Assembly: GCA_013054445.1 (NCBI GenBank)
Contig: JAAMPI010000970.1
Coordinates: 1-21,941, forward strand
Reading direction: 5' to 3'
Length of the DNA: 21,941 nucleotides
Origin: Cudoniella acicularis
Lineage: Eukaryota; Ascomycota; Leotiomycetes; Helotiales; Helotiaceae
The position numbers and the translations under genes were made by a program. Of the stretch, positions 7,683 to 17,060 are shown one piece after another. The notes under the pieces were generated by a model. The model was not told where the DNA came from. It did no database searches and was given only the letters and a program-made list of their open reading frames with translations. Position 1 is the first letter of the stretch. Every line of letters begins with the position of its first letter.

Positions 7683-9512
7683 ATCCTCTTTCTTGACCGT
7701 GCCTAAACAACTGCCCCCCGACCCTACTCAAAATATGGGTTGATGCACACGCACCTACGTAACCACGCAGCGTTCACAGCCCCAGAGCCTCTTATTTTTA
7801 TGTGGGCTGCCCCCCTTCCCCTAAACCCCTCAAGGTCGCTGCGCTCTATTCGTGAATGACGTGCGTTATGGAACATAGCGAATGCTTTAAGAAGTTTCCT
7901 CTAAATCGCAGCAACCTTAGGGATTCCTATTGAATATTTATAAAGAAAGAAAATAACATTTGCCAAAAAGAAGAAGTTTACGACTGAAAGAGGTTATTCC
8001 TGCTGCCCCGAGGTAAAGCAAAAAGCACATGGCCATTACTTGGCAAAAGAATAGGGTTTGAAATCTAGGGATTAATTGAAAAAAGGTCAGGTGTTTTCGG
8101 GAGGGTTTTTTGTGATTTTGCAGCCCTCCTTCTTGAGATCCTGAAGGTGAGGCACGAGTCATCCTATATAGAGAGTAGGTCTGAAGAATGACACCCTCTC
8201 CCCTTCGCGCACCGGGTTGACCCGACACACGTGACAACGCGTACCGCCGCACGTCCCTCGTCGTGCTAAGGGAAACTGAGGACCAGGGAGGGGAGGAAGG
8301 AATGAAATTTTATTCGGGCGGAAAAGGGGAAAAATAGGTCGATCCACACATATTAGCGAGAATTTCAAGATGCTTTATTACCGAGTAAATAGCAAATATA
8401 TAGATGCGAATAATAGATATAAGGTTATTAAAGTTGAGCAACTCTGCTCCCGCCGGGGATAGCAAGCTGGGCCAATTATTGGGACCAACGCGGCACTTTC
8501 GAAGGCTGATTCCATCAACTCATGCACCTCCTCGTACTAGCACATTTAACACTAGCTGATCATGCACGTTTTAAGCTTGGGCATCTTTCACCAGATCTGG
8601 CCAATGATAGGCGGCTGGAATCATTCAATTTCGAGTTCCGATGCACAGTGGCGCCGCTGTCGTTTGAACCAGCAAGGCTAACCCCTCGTCCCGATATTGC
8701 CCTGCCATCTTTGTCTGTATAAGAGTACCATAGTCTTATCTGGATCTAGCAAGTTAGCACTTCAGACAAGAATTAGTGGTTGTTTCGCCGTTTGAAATTA
8801 CTTCCCCCAAGTTTGTAACTCGGCTTCGGCTCAGCCGGCTCCCTCGCCCAACCAAGTATCCAAGACACTGTCCGGGGCTGGATCGAGTGCAAAGTATAGT
8901 GTCTGCCACAATAAGCGCTGAGCCTGGAATGGTGCCCATACTACTGTAAACACGAACGCCACTAACCTCGCCTCCTCGTCTCATACCCAACCAAAATCCG
9001 TAGGATCAGAAACATACATGAGGGCTGTACCCAACTCGCGATGGACGCGTGATCTCTCAGCAAGCAGACAGTTGCCTTATTATCTGTGGACTGGATGCCT
9101 AGCGCCTATCTTAAGCCTCATCCGCCAATGTCAACCTCCCAACAAGTGTGTGGAACCGCAGGCAGAGTTGCTATTCTGCCATTCTGTAAGTTTCAGTTTG
9201 CGCTTTGCATTCACAGGATGGCTGTGAGGGCACATGCACAGATCTTGCATGTGGCTGTTTCACGAGCTGCAGAATTGGCACGAACCCGAGGAAAAGAAAA
9301 CATGTTCAGAATAGAGGCTGAAGTCAGCCAAAGTTAGGCTGCAAGAATTTATAATCACCGGATCTCCCCCGATACATTTTCCTCAGCGTGAGACGTTTCT
9401 TTCTTCTGAGCCATCTAACATTCAGCACCGCTCGATTTCCTCACTTCCCCTCTAAACATTTCTCGGCCTCTCTCTCTTCCCAGCCGTACATCTTGCACTT
9501 TCAACTCTCAAA
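7683..9512. other. Gene-free tract plus promoter of the zinc-ribbon gene
   Basis: No convincing gene is seen. Open frames of 60-105 codons on both strands (for example near 7938-8252 minus and 8522-8722 plus) lack recognisable motifs and credible starts. The last ~130 bp before 9513 are strongly CT-rich, a usual feature of fungal promoters and leaders, and probably belong to the following gene. Confidence 0.4.
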
Positions 9513-9924
9513 ATGTAAGTAGCACCGATCTCACATCTTGAATATAAAATATTAAAGGCGTTGGTCTTTAGGTTCAATTGTTCACGGTGCGGCAAGAGAG
9601 TTCTGGGCTACCATGCCTCTTCATCTGGTCCCCGAATGTGCTCAAGCTGCAAGTCCGTGGCCAACTCCAACTCCAACGCCTACGGAAACCAGCAAGTGGC
9701 ACGTGTCAACAATCAAGGGGCGATGATGAACCAAGGAGCGATGATGGATGTGTCAAGATGGCTTCAGCCTGCTGCGAAAGTTTTCCTTGAGTCGCCAAGG
9801 GACCCTTATGTTACTAAGCGGGAGGTGGAGTATATGGGAGTCATTTTTCGGGAAGAGTATCAAGTACGTATCATTTCCTTAATGCATTAATGAATACTGA
9901 CAACAGTAGACGTATGGGAGATGA
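9513..9924 (+). CDS. Small zinc-ribbon protein, start codon split by an intron
   Basis: Proposed exons are 9513-9514, 9572-9863 and 9910-9924, giving 102 aa. The initiator ATG is assembled from AT (9513-9514) and G (9572) after removal of a 57-nt intron beginning GTAAGT and ending TTTAG. The protein opens MFNCSRCGKRV, has CxxC at C4/C7 and a second CxxC at C24/C27 (MCSSC), a classical zinc ribbon spacing. It then has a short Asn/Gln-rich linker with two copies of NQGAMM and a C-terminal segment with several aromatic and acidic residues. Intron 2 starts at 9864 (GTACGT) with a good CTGAC branch site, but its end is a CAGTAG double acceptor: AG at 9909 gives the tail TYGR, AG at 9906 gives an immediate stop, and retention gives VRIISLMH. 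I do not recognise the family; nucleic-acid or protein binding is only a guess from the ribbon. Confidence 0.65.
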
Positions 9925-10528
9925 TGATTGAAATGAGAATCGCGGGACAGCGTGGAAGGGGTGTTTTGAGCTTTTGAGTTTTGGGGGACTTGGGGATTCT
10001 CTTTAGGGGTTGCTTATTCGGTATTGCGAGCACGCGGTCCTTCAGATAGGCCAGGAACGATATCAATATCGACAGTAAATCTAGGCCATGATGGGTTGAG
10101 CAATGGAGTTTGGGCATTCACAGCTCTCATGTCAATTTACAATCCTTTCCAACAGATCGCAGGACTGAGCTGCCAACACAAGAAAAAGCGCCCAATCTAT
10201 ATCATAAACTCGGCGCGCTTCAATGTTTAAGAAGATCATCGCCATTCCTTTCTTACGTCTCCTGGAAGGCTGAGTAACCGCGCTACTGCATTTTATTGCC
10301 TAAAATGCTGCAAGCCACTATCGATTTTGGCTGAGCTCAAAACAATGTTTCACGGAAACATCCTTCGTTTCCCTAAGCCTCAGTCACGAGGTATATATGC
10401 TAACAACCCCGCTCGCAGCCCGGTGAGCTGAACGCTTGTCTCATACTGCATCACAAGCAAAACTCGACTCCCGAGCGCCCTTCTTCCACCCACCGCCAAT
10501 CAAGAATTCCATCTCCAACAACCTCATA
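9925..10528 (+). promoter_or_regulatory. Intergenic stretch with TATA box of the membrane-protein gene
   Basis: No gene is supported between 9925 and 10528. A TATA motif (GTATATATGC, 10391-10400) sits 129 bp before the ATG at 10529, and the leader that follows is C-rich. An in-frame TTG at 10436 extends the open frame but is not a credible eukaryotic start. Confidence 0.45.
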
Positions 10529-11413
10529 ATGTGGTCTTCCCGCTCCCTATTCCTCACAACATCTCTCCTCTTCCCCGTCTCAACAGCAGCCTTCTCCCTC
10601 TCCGCCTGGCTCCACGACTCCGGCTACACCGGGTCCGGCAACCCCAGCCAGGAAATCCAATGCTACGCACTTCCTTACGGCATACTAGGCTTCATATCCC
10701 ACCTCCTAACCTACTGGACAATTCTCTGCTTCAAGCTGAACCTCACTCCTCTCTTCCCATTCCGAGAAAACAGCGAGCCCGTACACAGCATCATCTTCGC
10801 GATCGTCGGCCTCCTCGCGACAGTTACTATAAACATCCTGACCACGATCCGCTGCCGCCAAGCATGGGAATTCGTACTCATCTCGCTGTGGAAGATGACA
10901 CTTAGTATAACGCTGTCAGCTGTCACGATCCATGCTATGCTCGTCGTGGAACGTCTTCAGAAAGGAGGCGGAAGTAACTGGGAGGAACGGGGTAAAGAGG
11001 TCTTGTACTGGTTAGCTGTCTACGTGTTTGGTCTGCCCTTAGGACTAGCAGGGCTCTGTGGCTTGGTAAAAGAGGAGATTGCTACCAATGTCCCGTTGCG
11101 CAATGTCACTATTGCGTTTGCCGTCATTGGCGTTCTGTTCTTTGGCGTTGCTGCTATGTTTCTGGTGTACGACCAGGTTCTGAACAAGAAAGAGAGCGGG
11201 GAACGCGGGTTTTGGGAGGGCGGTGTAATTCTGGAAGCAGGGATTTGGGTTCTGGGGAGTGCGGTTGCGGCGGTTGGGTTCTTGATGGCGCTATATAGTG
11301 ATTTTGCTCTGGCGGCTATAAAGGGCGAGTGGTCGGGGGTTCCGTCGTCGGATGATGCGGTGTTCTTTTGGGTTTATTGGCTTGCGAAGAGGTTGCCTAT
11401 GCTGTCATGCTAG
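10529..11413 (+). CDS. Polytopic integral membrane protein of unknown function
   Basis: A single exon from the ATG at 10529 to the TAG at 11411-11413 encodes 294 aa. The N-terminus (MWSSRSLFLTTSLLFPVSTA) looks like a signal peptide or first membrane helix. About six more hydrophobic segments follow, around the stretches GILGFISHLLTYWTILC, IIFAIVGLLATVTINIL, FVLISLWKMTLSITLSAV, VLYWLAVYVFGLPLGLAG, VTIAFAVIGVLFFGVAAM and GIWVLGSAVAAVGFLMAL, with short charged loops. Two cysteines, in QCYALP and the FKLN-side segment, flank the second helix. No catalytic or transporter motif is evident. Similar uncharacterised proteins with 6-7 helices occur in Pezizomycotina, but I cannot name the family. No intron is needed; codon use is GC-rich and regular, unlike the relic tracts nearby. 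Confidence 0.75.
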   Translation: MWSSRSLFLTTSLLFPVSTAAFSLSAWLHDSGYTGSGNPSQEIQCYALPYGILGFISHLLTYWTILCFKLNLTPLFPFRENSEPVHSIIFAIVGLLATVTINILTTIRCRQAWEFVLISLWKMTLSITLSAVTIHAMLVVERLQKGGGSNWEERGKEVLYWLAVYVFGLPLGLAGLCGLVKEEIATNVPLRNVTIAFAVIGVLFFGVAAMFLVYDQVLNKKESGERGFWEGGVILEAGIWVLGSAVAAVGFLMALYSDFALAAIKGEWSGVPSSDDAVFFWVYWLAKRLPMLSC

Positions 11414-12004
11414 AGTTTCTTTGCGTGAGGTTTGGGAGATTACGTTGATTATGATTTAGGGTTAAAAGGAAGGGGAGAGCTAGCAACTGGCAAGGTTCTC
11501 TATATAAATTAACAAATACAATTATGAAATTGATAGACAGAGATATTGTTCTCGGATAAGTAACTTGAAATGTTGTGTTTGGGGTTAAAAGCTTCATGCG
11601 CGTGATGAGAATTTTTGAAGTTATGAAACCCATTGTTGTAATATTGAATGGCTGGTACCTGATGATCGTGGCGGCATGTACCGCTTCCCCTATTTCATTG
11701 TTCGGCTGTCGACACCCCGACACCCTTCACTGGTTGTTGCGTATGATTCTTTTACATTAAGCTTTTATTTTCCTTACATTACCATACATCTCTCCAAGCG
11801 ATCAGTGTCCACTAAAGACATTTTTAATATAAGCATAATAGAGCTACTCTAAAAAGGACAAGTATAACTCCTCTATTACAATGAACCTGAGGGTGAAAAT
11901 AAGCTTATGAAGGTTTCGAAAAGGAAGTCCGAAAACAAAACGATAGGGAAAGGTTGCGAGCATAAGTGTCCGAGACCTTGTGGAGATCTATGCGAGCCAA
12001 AATG
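11414..12004. other. Gene-free 3' flank, increasingly AT-rich
   Basis: No gene is supported. Short open frames on both strands (for example 11397-11723 minus) have no recognisable features and partly overlap the membrane-protein 3' end. The region separates the membrane-protein gene from the LTR at 12005. Confidence 0.4.
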
Positions 12005-12237
12005 TGTCACAGACCTGGTTTGACGCGTCCCCCTTACCTGACGCGTCTGCCTTGCCTGCGACGCGTCCCCCTTATCACGTGTCCTCGCTTGGCGGAACTC
12101 ACCTCATACTCGTATATAAGGCCCCTCCGGGGCCACCTCTCTTCTTCTCTCCTTAGCTTAGTTTCGTAATATAGCACTTTTTGCAAATACGTCCCTACGT
12201 GACGTCAGGGCCCTCGTGCCTTTGCAGAGCTGTAACA
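12005..12237 (+). mobile_element. Probable solo LTR (left copy), pointing towards the HET gene
   Basis: The block begins TGTCACAGACC and ends TGTAACA, i.e. LTR-like TGT...ACA termini with near-matching inner bases (TGTCAC/GTAACA). It has a TATA motif (CGTATATAAGG, about 12111-12121), a GC-rich mini-inverted repeat (GGCCCCTCCGGGGCC) and a pyrimidine-rich leader, as in a U3-R-U5 layout. About 90-100 bp at its 3' side (about 12148-12237) recur in inverted orientation at 15223-15330. No primer-binding site follows and no purine tract precedes it, so it is likely solo; no target-site duplication was found. Confidence 0.5.
12021..12074 (+). repeat. Three direct GACGCGTC repeats in the LTR U3 part
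   Basis: TGACGCGTCCCCCTTACC-like units recur three times, with ACGCGT cores at 12023, 12041 and 12061 (18 and 20 bp apart). The middle unit is the most diverged. ACGCGT is also the MCB-type core bound by fungal MBF/SBF factors, though here the repeats may simply be LTR enhancer units. Confidence 0.65.
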
Positions 12238-12615
12238 TTTTTAAAGTAATTAGTCGTGTACGCGAAAATAATGTTCTCTAATAAAGATATATTAACTAAT
12301 AAAGGGTAATAATAAATTTTTTTATAAAAAAATATTTTTAAGCTTAAATTACTATAAATAAAAAAAAGAGATTAAACTATTTAAACTTTTCTACTAAATA
12401 GAATAGCTTAGCTTAGATTAGCATAGAATTTAATTTAAATCCATTCCTTCTAACACTCAGTCCGCGATTTTAGAACCCTGAGGCCTTCCGTATTAGGAAA
12501 TAGGGGCTAAAGAGGGTTTAGCGCGGGCCCGTGCACCGGGGTTTGAGATTTATCCTGTAGAACCAGCTTTCGGTCTTATTATTGTAAACGATTCGAAACT
12601 CTTAACACCTTTACG
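12238..12615. other. AT-rich tract before the HET gene
   Basis: From about 12238 to 12440 the sequence is extremely AT-rich with almost no C or G, consistent with heavy RIP of an old repeat. From about 12450 composition returns to normal, and the final 100 bp presumably hold the HET gene promoter and leader. No gene is seen. Confidence 0.5.
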
Positions 12616-14757
12616 ATGGGGAATGTAGAAAGTAAGAACTTTGCAAAAATCCTCCCGATGGAGGCTGAAGTCTTGGAACCTCCCTCCTCAACGTGCGGGT
12701 TCTGCAAGAATTTCTTTGGCGACGTCACCGCCTATGACCCTCCACAGGCGCAAACGACGGTATCCAACCTCCTTCTACGTGCGGAACGCTGTCGATTCTG
12801 CAAAGCTTTGTGTGGTATTGTCGAAATAGCAGATCCCACCTATCTCAAATCACACCCCGACGCTTACGCTGTTCTAAATAATGAATTAATAGCAGCCTCG
12901 AGAAGTGCTAGGAGGATGATTTTCCTCCTCGGAATTACAGAATACGACCACAACCGCTTCTTGCTGTTTACGCCAAAGCATGCCGGTACGTCTTCCACGC
13001 GCACACAAGCTATTCGTATCCTGGTGCAGAGATCCCAGAAGCTGGGTGGTCCAAGCCCTTAATCCCTTAATAACTAACCTCTACGGGTGCTAGCAGGCCT
13101 TGGGCCAATCAATCAACTATTCCCCGTTCTGACTTCAATCGAACACAGTGCGGGCTCCCCATCCCTTCTCTCTCTCGGCCGATCATGGTTGCAGTCTTGT
13201 CTGGAACAACACACAGAATGCAGGGCTGCCGAGGCGATAGAAATGCCGAAACGATTGGTACAAATTATAGCCAGATTTCAAGAAGGGTTTACCTTACGCA
13301 TAATACCGGGAAGCGTCACTGCGAGTCCTTATGTCGCTCTTTCTCATTCTTGGGGAAAAGAGCAGAATGTAAAAACGCTGATATCAAATCTGTCCACTTT
13401 CGAACGGGACCTGCCTTGGAAGGATTTGCCACAAACCTTCAAGGACGCTATCATAGCCACCGAGTCTCTTGGTTACACGTATCTGTGGATTGACTCGTTA
13501 TGCATTATCCAAGACAGCCTTGAGGACTGGACGGAGGAAGCAGCAAAAATGGCCAGCATCTACGAAAAAGCAATTGTCACTATTGCTGCCGCTTCGGCTG
13601 CAGCAGACCAAGAGGGATTTCTGACACCGAGACGCCTCTCGGGGGAGGTTCAAGTGGAAAACAGCGACATTAGAATTGGGTTCATGCGTCCTGGCTACTG
13701 GCATCGGCAGGATGTGTTCGGGAACCTTGCTGACCCGACGCTTGATCCTAGCTCGTCGCGGGCCTGGATCTTCCAAGAGCGAGTTCTGGCATCGCGTACT
13801 TTGTACTTCGGTCTTCATGGTCTACAGTGGCAGTGTAGAAGCGAATCGAAATGCGAATGTGAGGCTGAAGATCTCTCAGGCCTGTGTCAATTTTTCCCAC
13901 GCCTGAAATTAACACTGGAGCGAGGAGACGAGCCCAAAGCGTATGCTCTATGGGGGTCTGAGATTGTGGAGCAGTATACTCGCCGACTCCTGACATACGA
14001 GAAGGACAAGCTAGTCGCGCTCTCGGGCATTGCATCACGTATGCACAGCATTCTGAATGATACATACATCGCCGGCCTGTGGAAGAAGCAGCTGGCGGCG
14101 GAATTACTCTGGGAGCACCGGAGAGTGACTTCGTCTAGACTTCCACTAGAATATCGCGCGCCGTCATTTTCGTGGGCTTCCATTGACCAAGCAGTCAGCC
14201 AGAAGGGCCACCTTCATAAGGTTGTAGAGGCTAGTGCGGCTTTCGAGATGATCGATGTTGCATCCGCTCCTTCGACGTCCAATCGCTTCGGACAGGTGTC
14301 CGATGGATGGTTGACTATTCGAGCATCGATTCTGCGCGCCTGGGTCTACCTCAAATTGCAAGACTTGAGATACCCCTTGGTGGTGGCTGAGGAACAACCG
14401 ACTTCAACAAATCCAGATTGTGCACCATCACCTTCTCTTTGGGCAGATACCTATCTTGGCCTTGTACCTCTCCCCGGCACCGATGAACAAGCCGCCCCAC
14501 TGCAGAATGCAGTAGGACGCGTGCATGGTCAACAGCCGGCCGCCGAAGGATGGCACCCCTGCTACTGCGTAGAAATGGCAAGACCTGATGGTCCTTACAT
14601 TTTGGCACTGCTCGTTAGCCCATCGCCCCGACGAAGAGGTGCTTACGAGCGCCTTGGCTTTGTCCAGTACGGGCAGCTGAGTCGTGACACTGCCGAATGG
14701 CAGGAATATGAAGAAGTATGGAGTCGCGCCGAGAGACGTACGATCACAATTGTATAA
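12616..14757 (+). CDS. HET-domain (heterokaryon incompatibility) protein
   Basis: Two exons, 12616-12985 and 13097-14757, encode 676 aa. The 111-nt intron starts GTACG, has a TAACTAAC branch site at about 13072 and ends GCAG; splicing joins KHA to GLGPINQ in phase. The HET domain (PF06985) spans about residues 202-300 with YVALSHSWG at 202-210, the LP.TF.DAI block, YLWIDSLCIIQD at 252-263 and TIAAASA near 285. Upstream lies a Cys-containing region (CGFC and CRFC) common before HET domains, and a long C-terminal region follows. The protein begins MGNVES, which fits the N-myristoylation pattern (Gly2, Ser6), so membrane attachment is possible. Such proteins trigger cell death after fusion of unlike individuals or in response to non-self. 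The gene is intact, unlike its surroundings, and lies between inverted LTR-like repeats. Partner and specificity cannot be deduced. Confidence 0.9.
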
Positions 14758-15052
14758 CGGCTGAATCGTAATGTCTCGTATGTCCTTCGTTGGATCCTGA
14801 TCTAGTTATAAGAGTAGAGATCTAACGTACTTGATCAGTAAGCGGCCCATATCATTAAGTGGCCTACAATCTCTGTCACTTCTACACTTCTTAGTCAATT
14901 AAAAATCAAATATATTAAATATTAACTTTCTAATTAGATTAATTGATTTATTAGCGCTCTAGGCACGTACGAGTAGTGTGTTCTAATGATCTATATATAC
15001 TACACGTCCGTGGCGCCTATACAGATACCTTAGGATTAGATGGCCTAACCAC
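14758..15052. other. AT-rich 3' flank of the HET gene
   Basis: No gene is seen. About 14880-14960 is strongly AT-rich like the tract at 12238-12440 on the other side of the HET gene, and likewise suggests RIP of repeat DNA. Confidence 0.4.
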
Positions 15053-15222
15053 CTAAATTTCCACCTCCTTGTTAGTCCTTGGCCTCCCTTGAGCCTCCTG
15101 GACCTCCGCAGTACTTAAAACACCTCCCCTACCTACGTGCGACTTCTTCTTTTGTCTCTTCTTATATATCTTCTCGTTTACAGCCCGTAATTTCCTATTC
15201 TCGGCAGTAAGGAGCGTAATAC
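15053..15222 (-). pseudogene. C-terminal tail of a pogo/Fot1-like transposase
   Basis: On the minus strand the frame reads TLLTAENRKLRAVNEK, a Lys/Arg-rich run, then GRGGVLSTAEVQEAQ before TAG at 15053-15055. The order LLxAENxxLRAxNE, basic stretch, xxGGxLTxxEAQ is characteristic of the C-termini of fungal Tc1/mariner-superfamily pogo/Fot1 transposases. Only the last ~56 residues remain: the DDE catalytic core and DNA-binding domain are absent. At 15222 the fragment meets the end of the LTR-like repeat, although the frame stays open about 30 more codons into the repeat, so the exact junction is ambiguous. Non-functional. Confidence 0.55.
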
Positions 15223-15520
15223 TGTTACGGCTCTGCAAAGGCACTAGGGCCCTGACGTCACGTGGGGACGTATTTGCAAGAAGGTGCTGTATTATCGAAG
15301 AGACTAAGCTAAGGAGAGAAGAAGAGGTTCTCTCGGAGAGAGAAGCTCTATTTAACTATATAAATAGCGCTAGTAAGCAAAGTAGTCCGTAAGCGACTCC
15401 CCTGGATAGTGAGTTATTCGGTTAGTCGTCAAGTCATTAAATCGACTATCGATCAGAAGGACAGGCTATTATCAAGTCATTGAGTCGACTATTATCAAGT
15501 CAATCTATCCTGGCGTCGAA
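15223..15520 (-). mobile_element. LTR-like repeat (right copy), inverted relative to the left copy
   Basis: Read on the minus strand, about 15330 down to 15223 matches the left copy (12148-12237) at roughly nine bases in ten by eye, including GCAAATACGTCC, ACGTGACGTCAGGGCCCT and GTGCCTTTGCAGAGC, and ends CGTAACA. A TATA-like motif (TTTATATAG on minus, near 15355-15366) precedes the shared part as in the left copy, but sequence further out does not match, so this is a related subfamily or a recombinant. Beyond lie degenerate direct repeats of ATCAAGTCATT with GTCGACTA (about 15430-15505). The outer end is not resolved; the stated right limit is approximate. Confidence 0.5.
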
Positions 15521-17054
15521 CTAGGTCGGTGCACCGGTTTATTTGCCAGGTTAGATATATGAAATTGTTGTGTTTTTGTGCCTTCCCTTGTACAAGAGAG
15601 GTCGGGAAATAATGCCAGAAAGTCATGCTTTTTCGGCCCACTTTTATTTTAGCGGGCCGAAGGTCTTATTATGGGTCCCGGCGCTTATTAGCGTTTTTCC
15701 AGGTCACATGATGGAATACCTGGATTCCCGGGTAACTATCATGCAGATATATTTTGGGTTGGGTTGGGTATTACCCTAAAAAGCTCTGGGTTGGACGCGA
15801 ATTACCCACGCATAGATCTGGCTGAGAGAAAGCTGTGAGAACTCGAAGAGCTGTGCGATTTTACCTTAAGCTCTTGTGTAAGTCACAGAATTTTCTCTCC
15901 AGCATCCTGCTTGATGATGAGCTAAATTTTGAGTTCCTTGGATTGAAACTTCACTGAAAGAAACACTATCTTCTTTCCTTTTCACTTTCCTTTCCTTATA
16001 TCCCTTTTCGGTGCACAAATAGAATACACCCGCTGATTGTTTCACGTGAAAGAAAACTATAAAAAACTCTTAGGACTCCCAGAGCTGTGCGATCCCTCCT
16101 AAAACTTGTGTAAGCTACCGCATTTCGTCGCTAGTAGCTGGCTTCCTTGAGACGAATTAAGAATTAGTTTCGTGGAATTGACACCTCGCTGAAATACACA
16201 CCATGGTATGGTCGCTTCCTGTTTCAGGCTTTCTTACAGTATCTAACCAAAATATTTATGATATGCTAACCAAATTGCGAGAAATAGCAGACGTTTTGAG
16301 GTTTTCCTAGGAGTTATTTGAAAGTCATTCGACGGCGATACTGAATTATTTAGATAACTTGGCACATTGTCTCATCCGTTTCTGCTTGTTGATATTTCCT
16401 AATAATGATAACCCCAAAATTCGCTTTTTTCTGTTGATACTTTATGAAACGAAAAGTTTATCTGATCTCTATTGTTTCTTGGCTGCGATTCCTTGCTTCT
16501 GGGGAGAAGAGATAAGGTTCATTACGAAAGAAAGACAGGAAAAGTAGGGGTAAGTATAATCTTCTCTTTCGACTTCATTACGGTTATATAAGTAGAAATT
16601 TTCATATTTGTAAATGCAAAATGGAAAAATAGCAATCTGTAGGGGCTTTGTTAGTCTAGTTTGACAATGAGAAAAGAGTCTTGTTTTCGAGTCTTGTTAT
16701 TAGGGATTTGTAATTGGGCAGGTAGAGGTGAAGAACCTCCCCTAGAGATTCCATTGGCGGGCCAGGTGGAAGAATAAGTGGGCGATTTCAACGTTTGCCA
16801 AATGCTCGAGGTGAGATAATCAAGTAGATTTATCGGCATATATTTTTCTCCAATTTCCATATAGTAGATTCCGGAAGTGCATTTTCCGATGCATAATCTC
16901 GGAAAGGTACCTAGTTTAAGTAATTGTGTTCCACCAATCAAATCAAAAGTCTATACCACACTGCGTCTAATTACCCCGTGCTTCGTCTTTACCCCACCTT
17001 GTGAACTTACGACTTCCAACAAACCAACAACCCAACGCTTACTAGAGAGCGGGA
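15521..17054. other. Gene-free tract upstream of the P450
   Basis: I see no gene here. Minus-strand 16651-16941 is open for 97 codons but lacks any recognisable motif and sits in the P450 upstream region. The tract contains a diverged direct duplication (listed separately), a TTGGGT triplet repeat near 15755 and a 12-bp E-box palindrome at 16040-16051. Confidence 0.4.
15847..16194 (+). repeat. Diverged direct duplication, about 114 bp per unit
   Basis: Unit 1 (15847-15959) and unit 2 (16081-16194) both begin AGAGCTGTGCGAT, share CTTGTGTAAG about 20 bp later, and close with related TT(C/T)(C/G)(T/G)TGGAATTGA-like text and CTGAAA. The middle is clearly diverged but still alignable by eye. Offset is about 234 bp. 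Neither unit has a coding frame; origin may be a duplicated leader or old repeat. Confidence 0.55.
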
Positions 17055-17060
17055 TATAAA
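17055..17060 (+). promoter_or_regulatory. TATA box of the P450 gene
   Basis: TATAAA lies 68 bp before the ATG at 17128, a usual distance for a fungal gene with a short leader. Confidence 0.55.

Noticed and set aside
7938..8252. Minus-strand 105-codon open frame
   Set aside because: Composition and lack of motifs suggest chance; flanking DNA is relic-like.
10436..10528. N-terminal extension of the membrane protein
   Set aside because: Begins with TTG, and the extension is Pro/Ser-rich, unlike the signal-like sequence starting at the ATG at 10529.
15903..15958. Box C/D snoRNA (ATGATGA and CTGA near 15912-15957)
   Set aside because: The second duplicated unit lacks the C-box-like motif, there is no terminal stem, and single short motifs occur by chance.
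16651..16941. 97-codon minus-strand open frame
   Set aside because: No motif, poor context, lies in the upstream region of the P450; probably chance.
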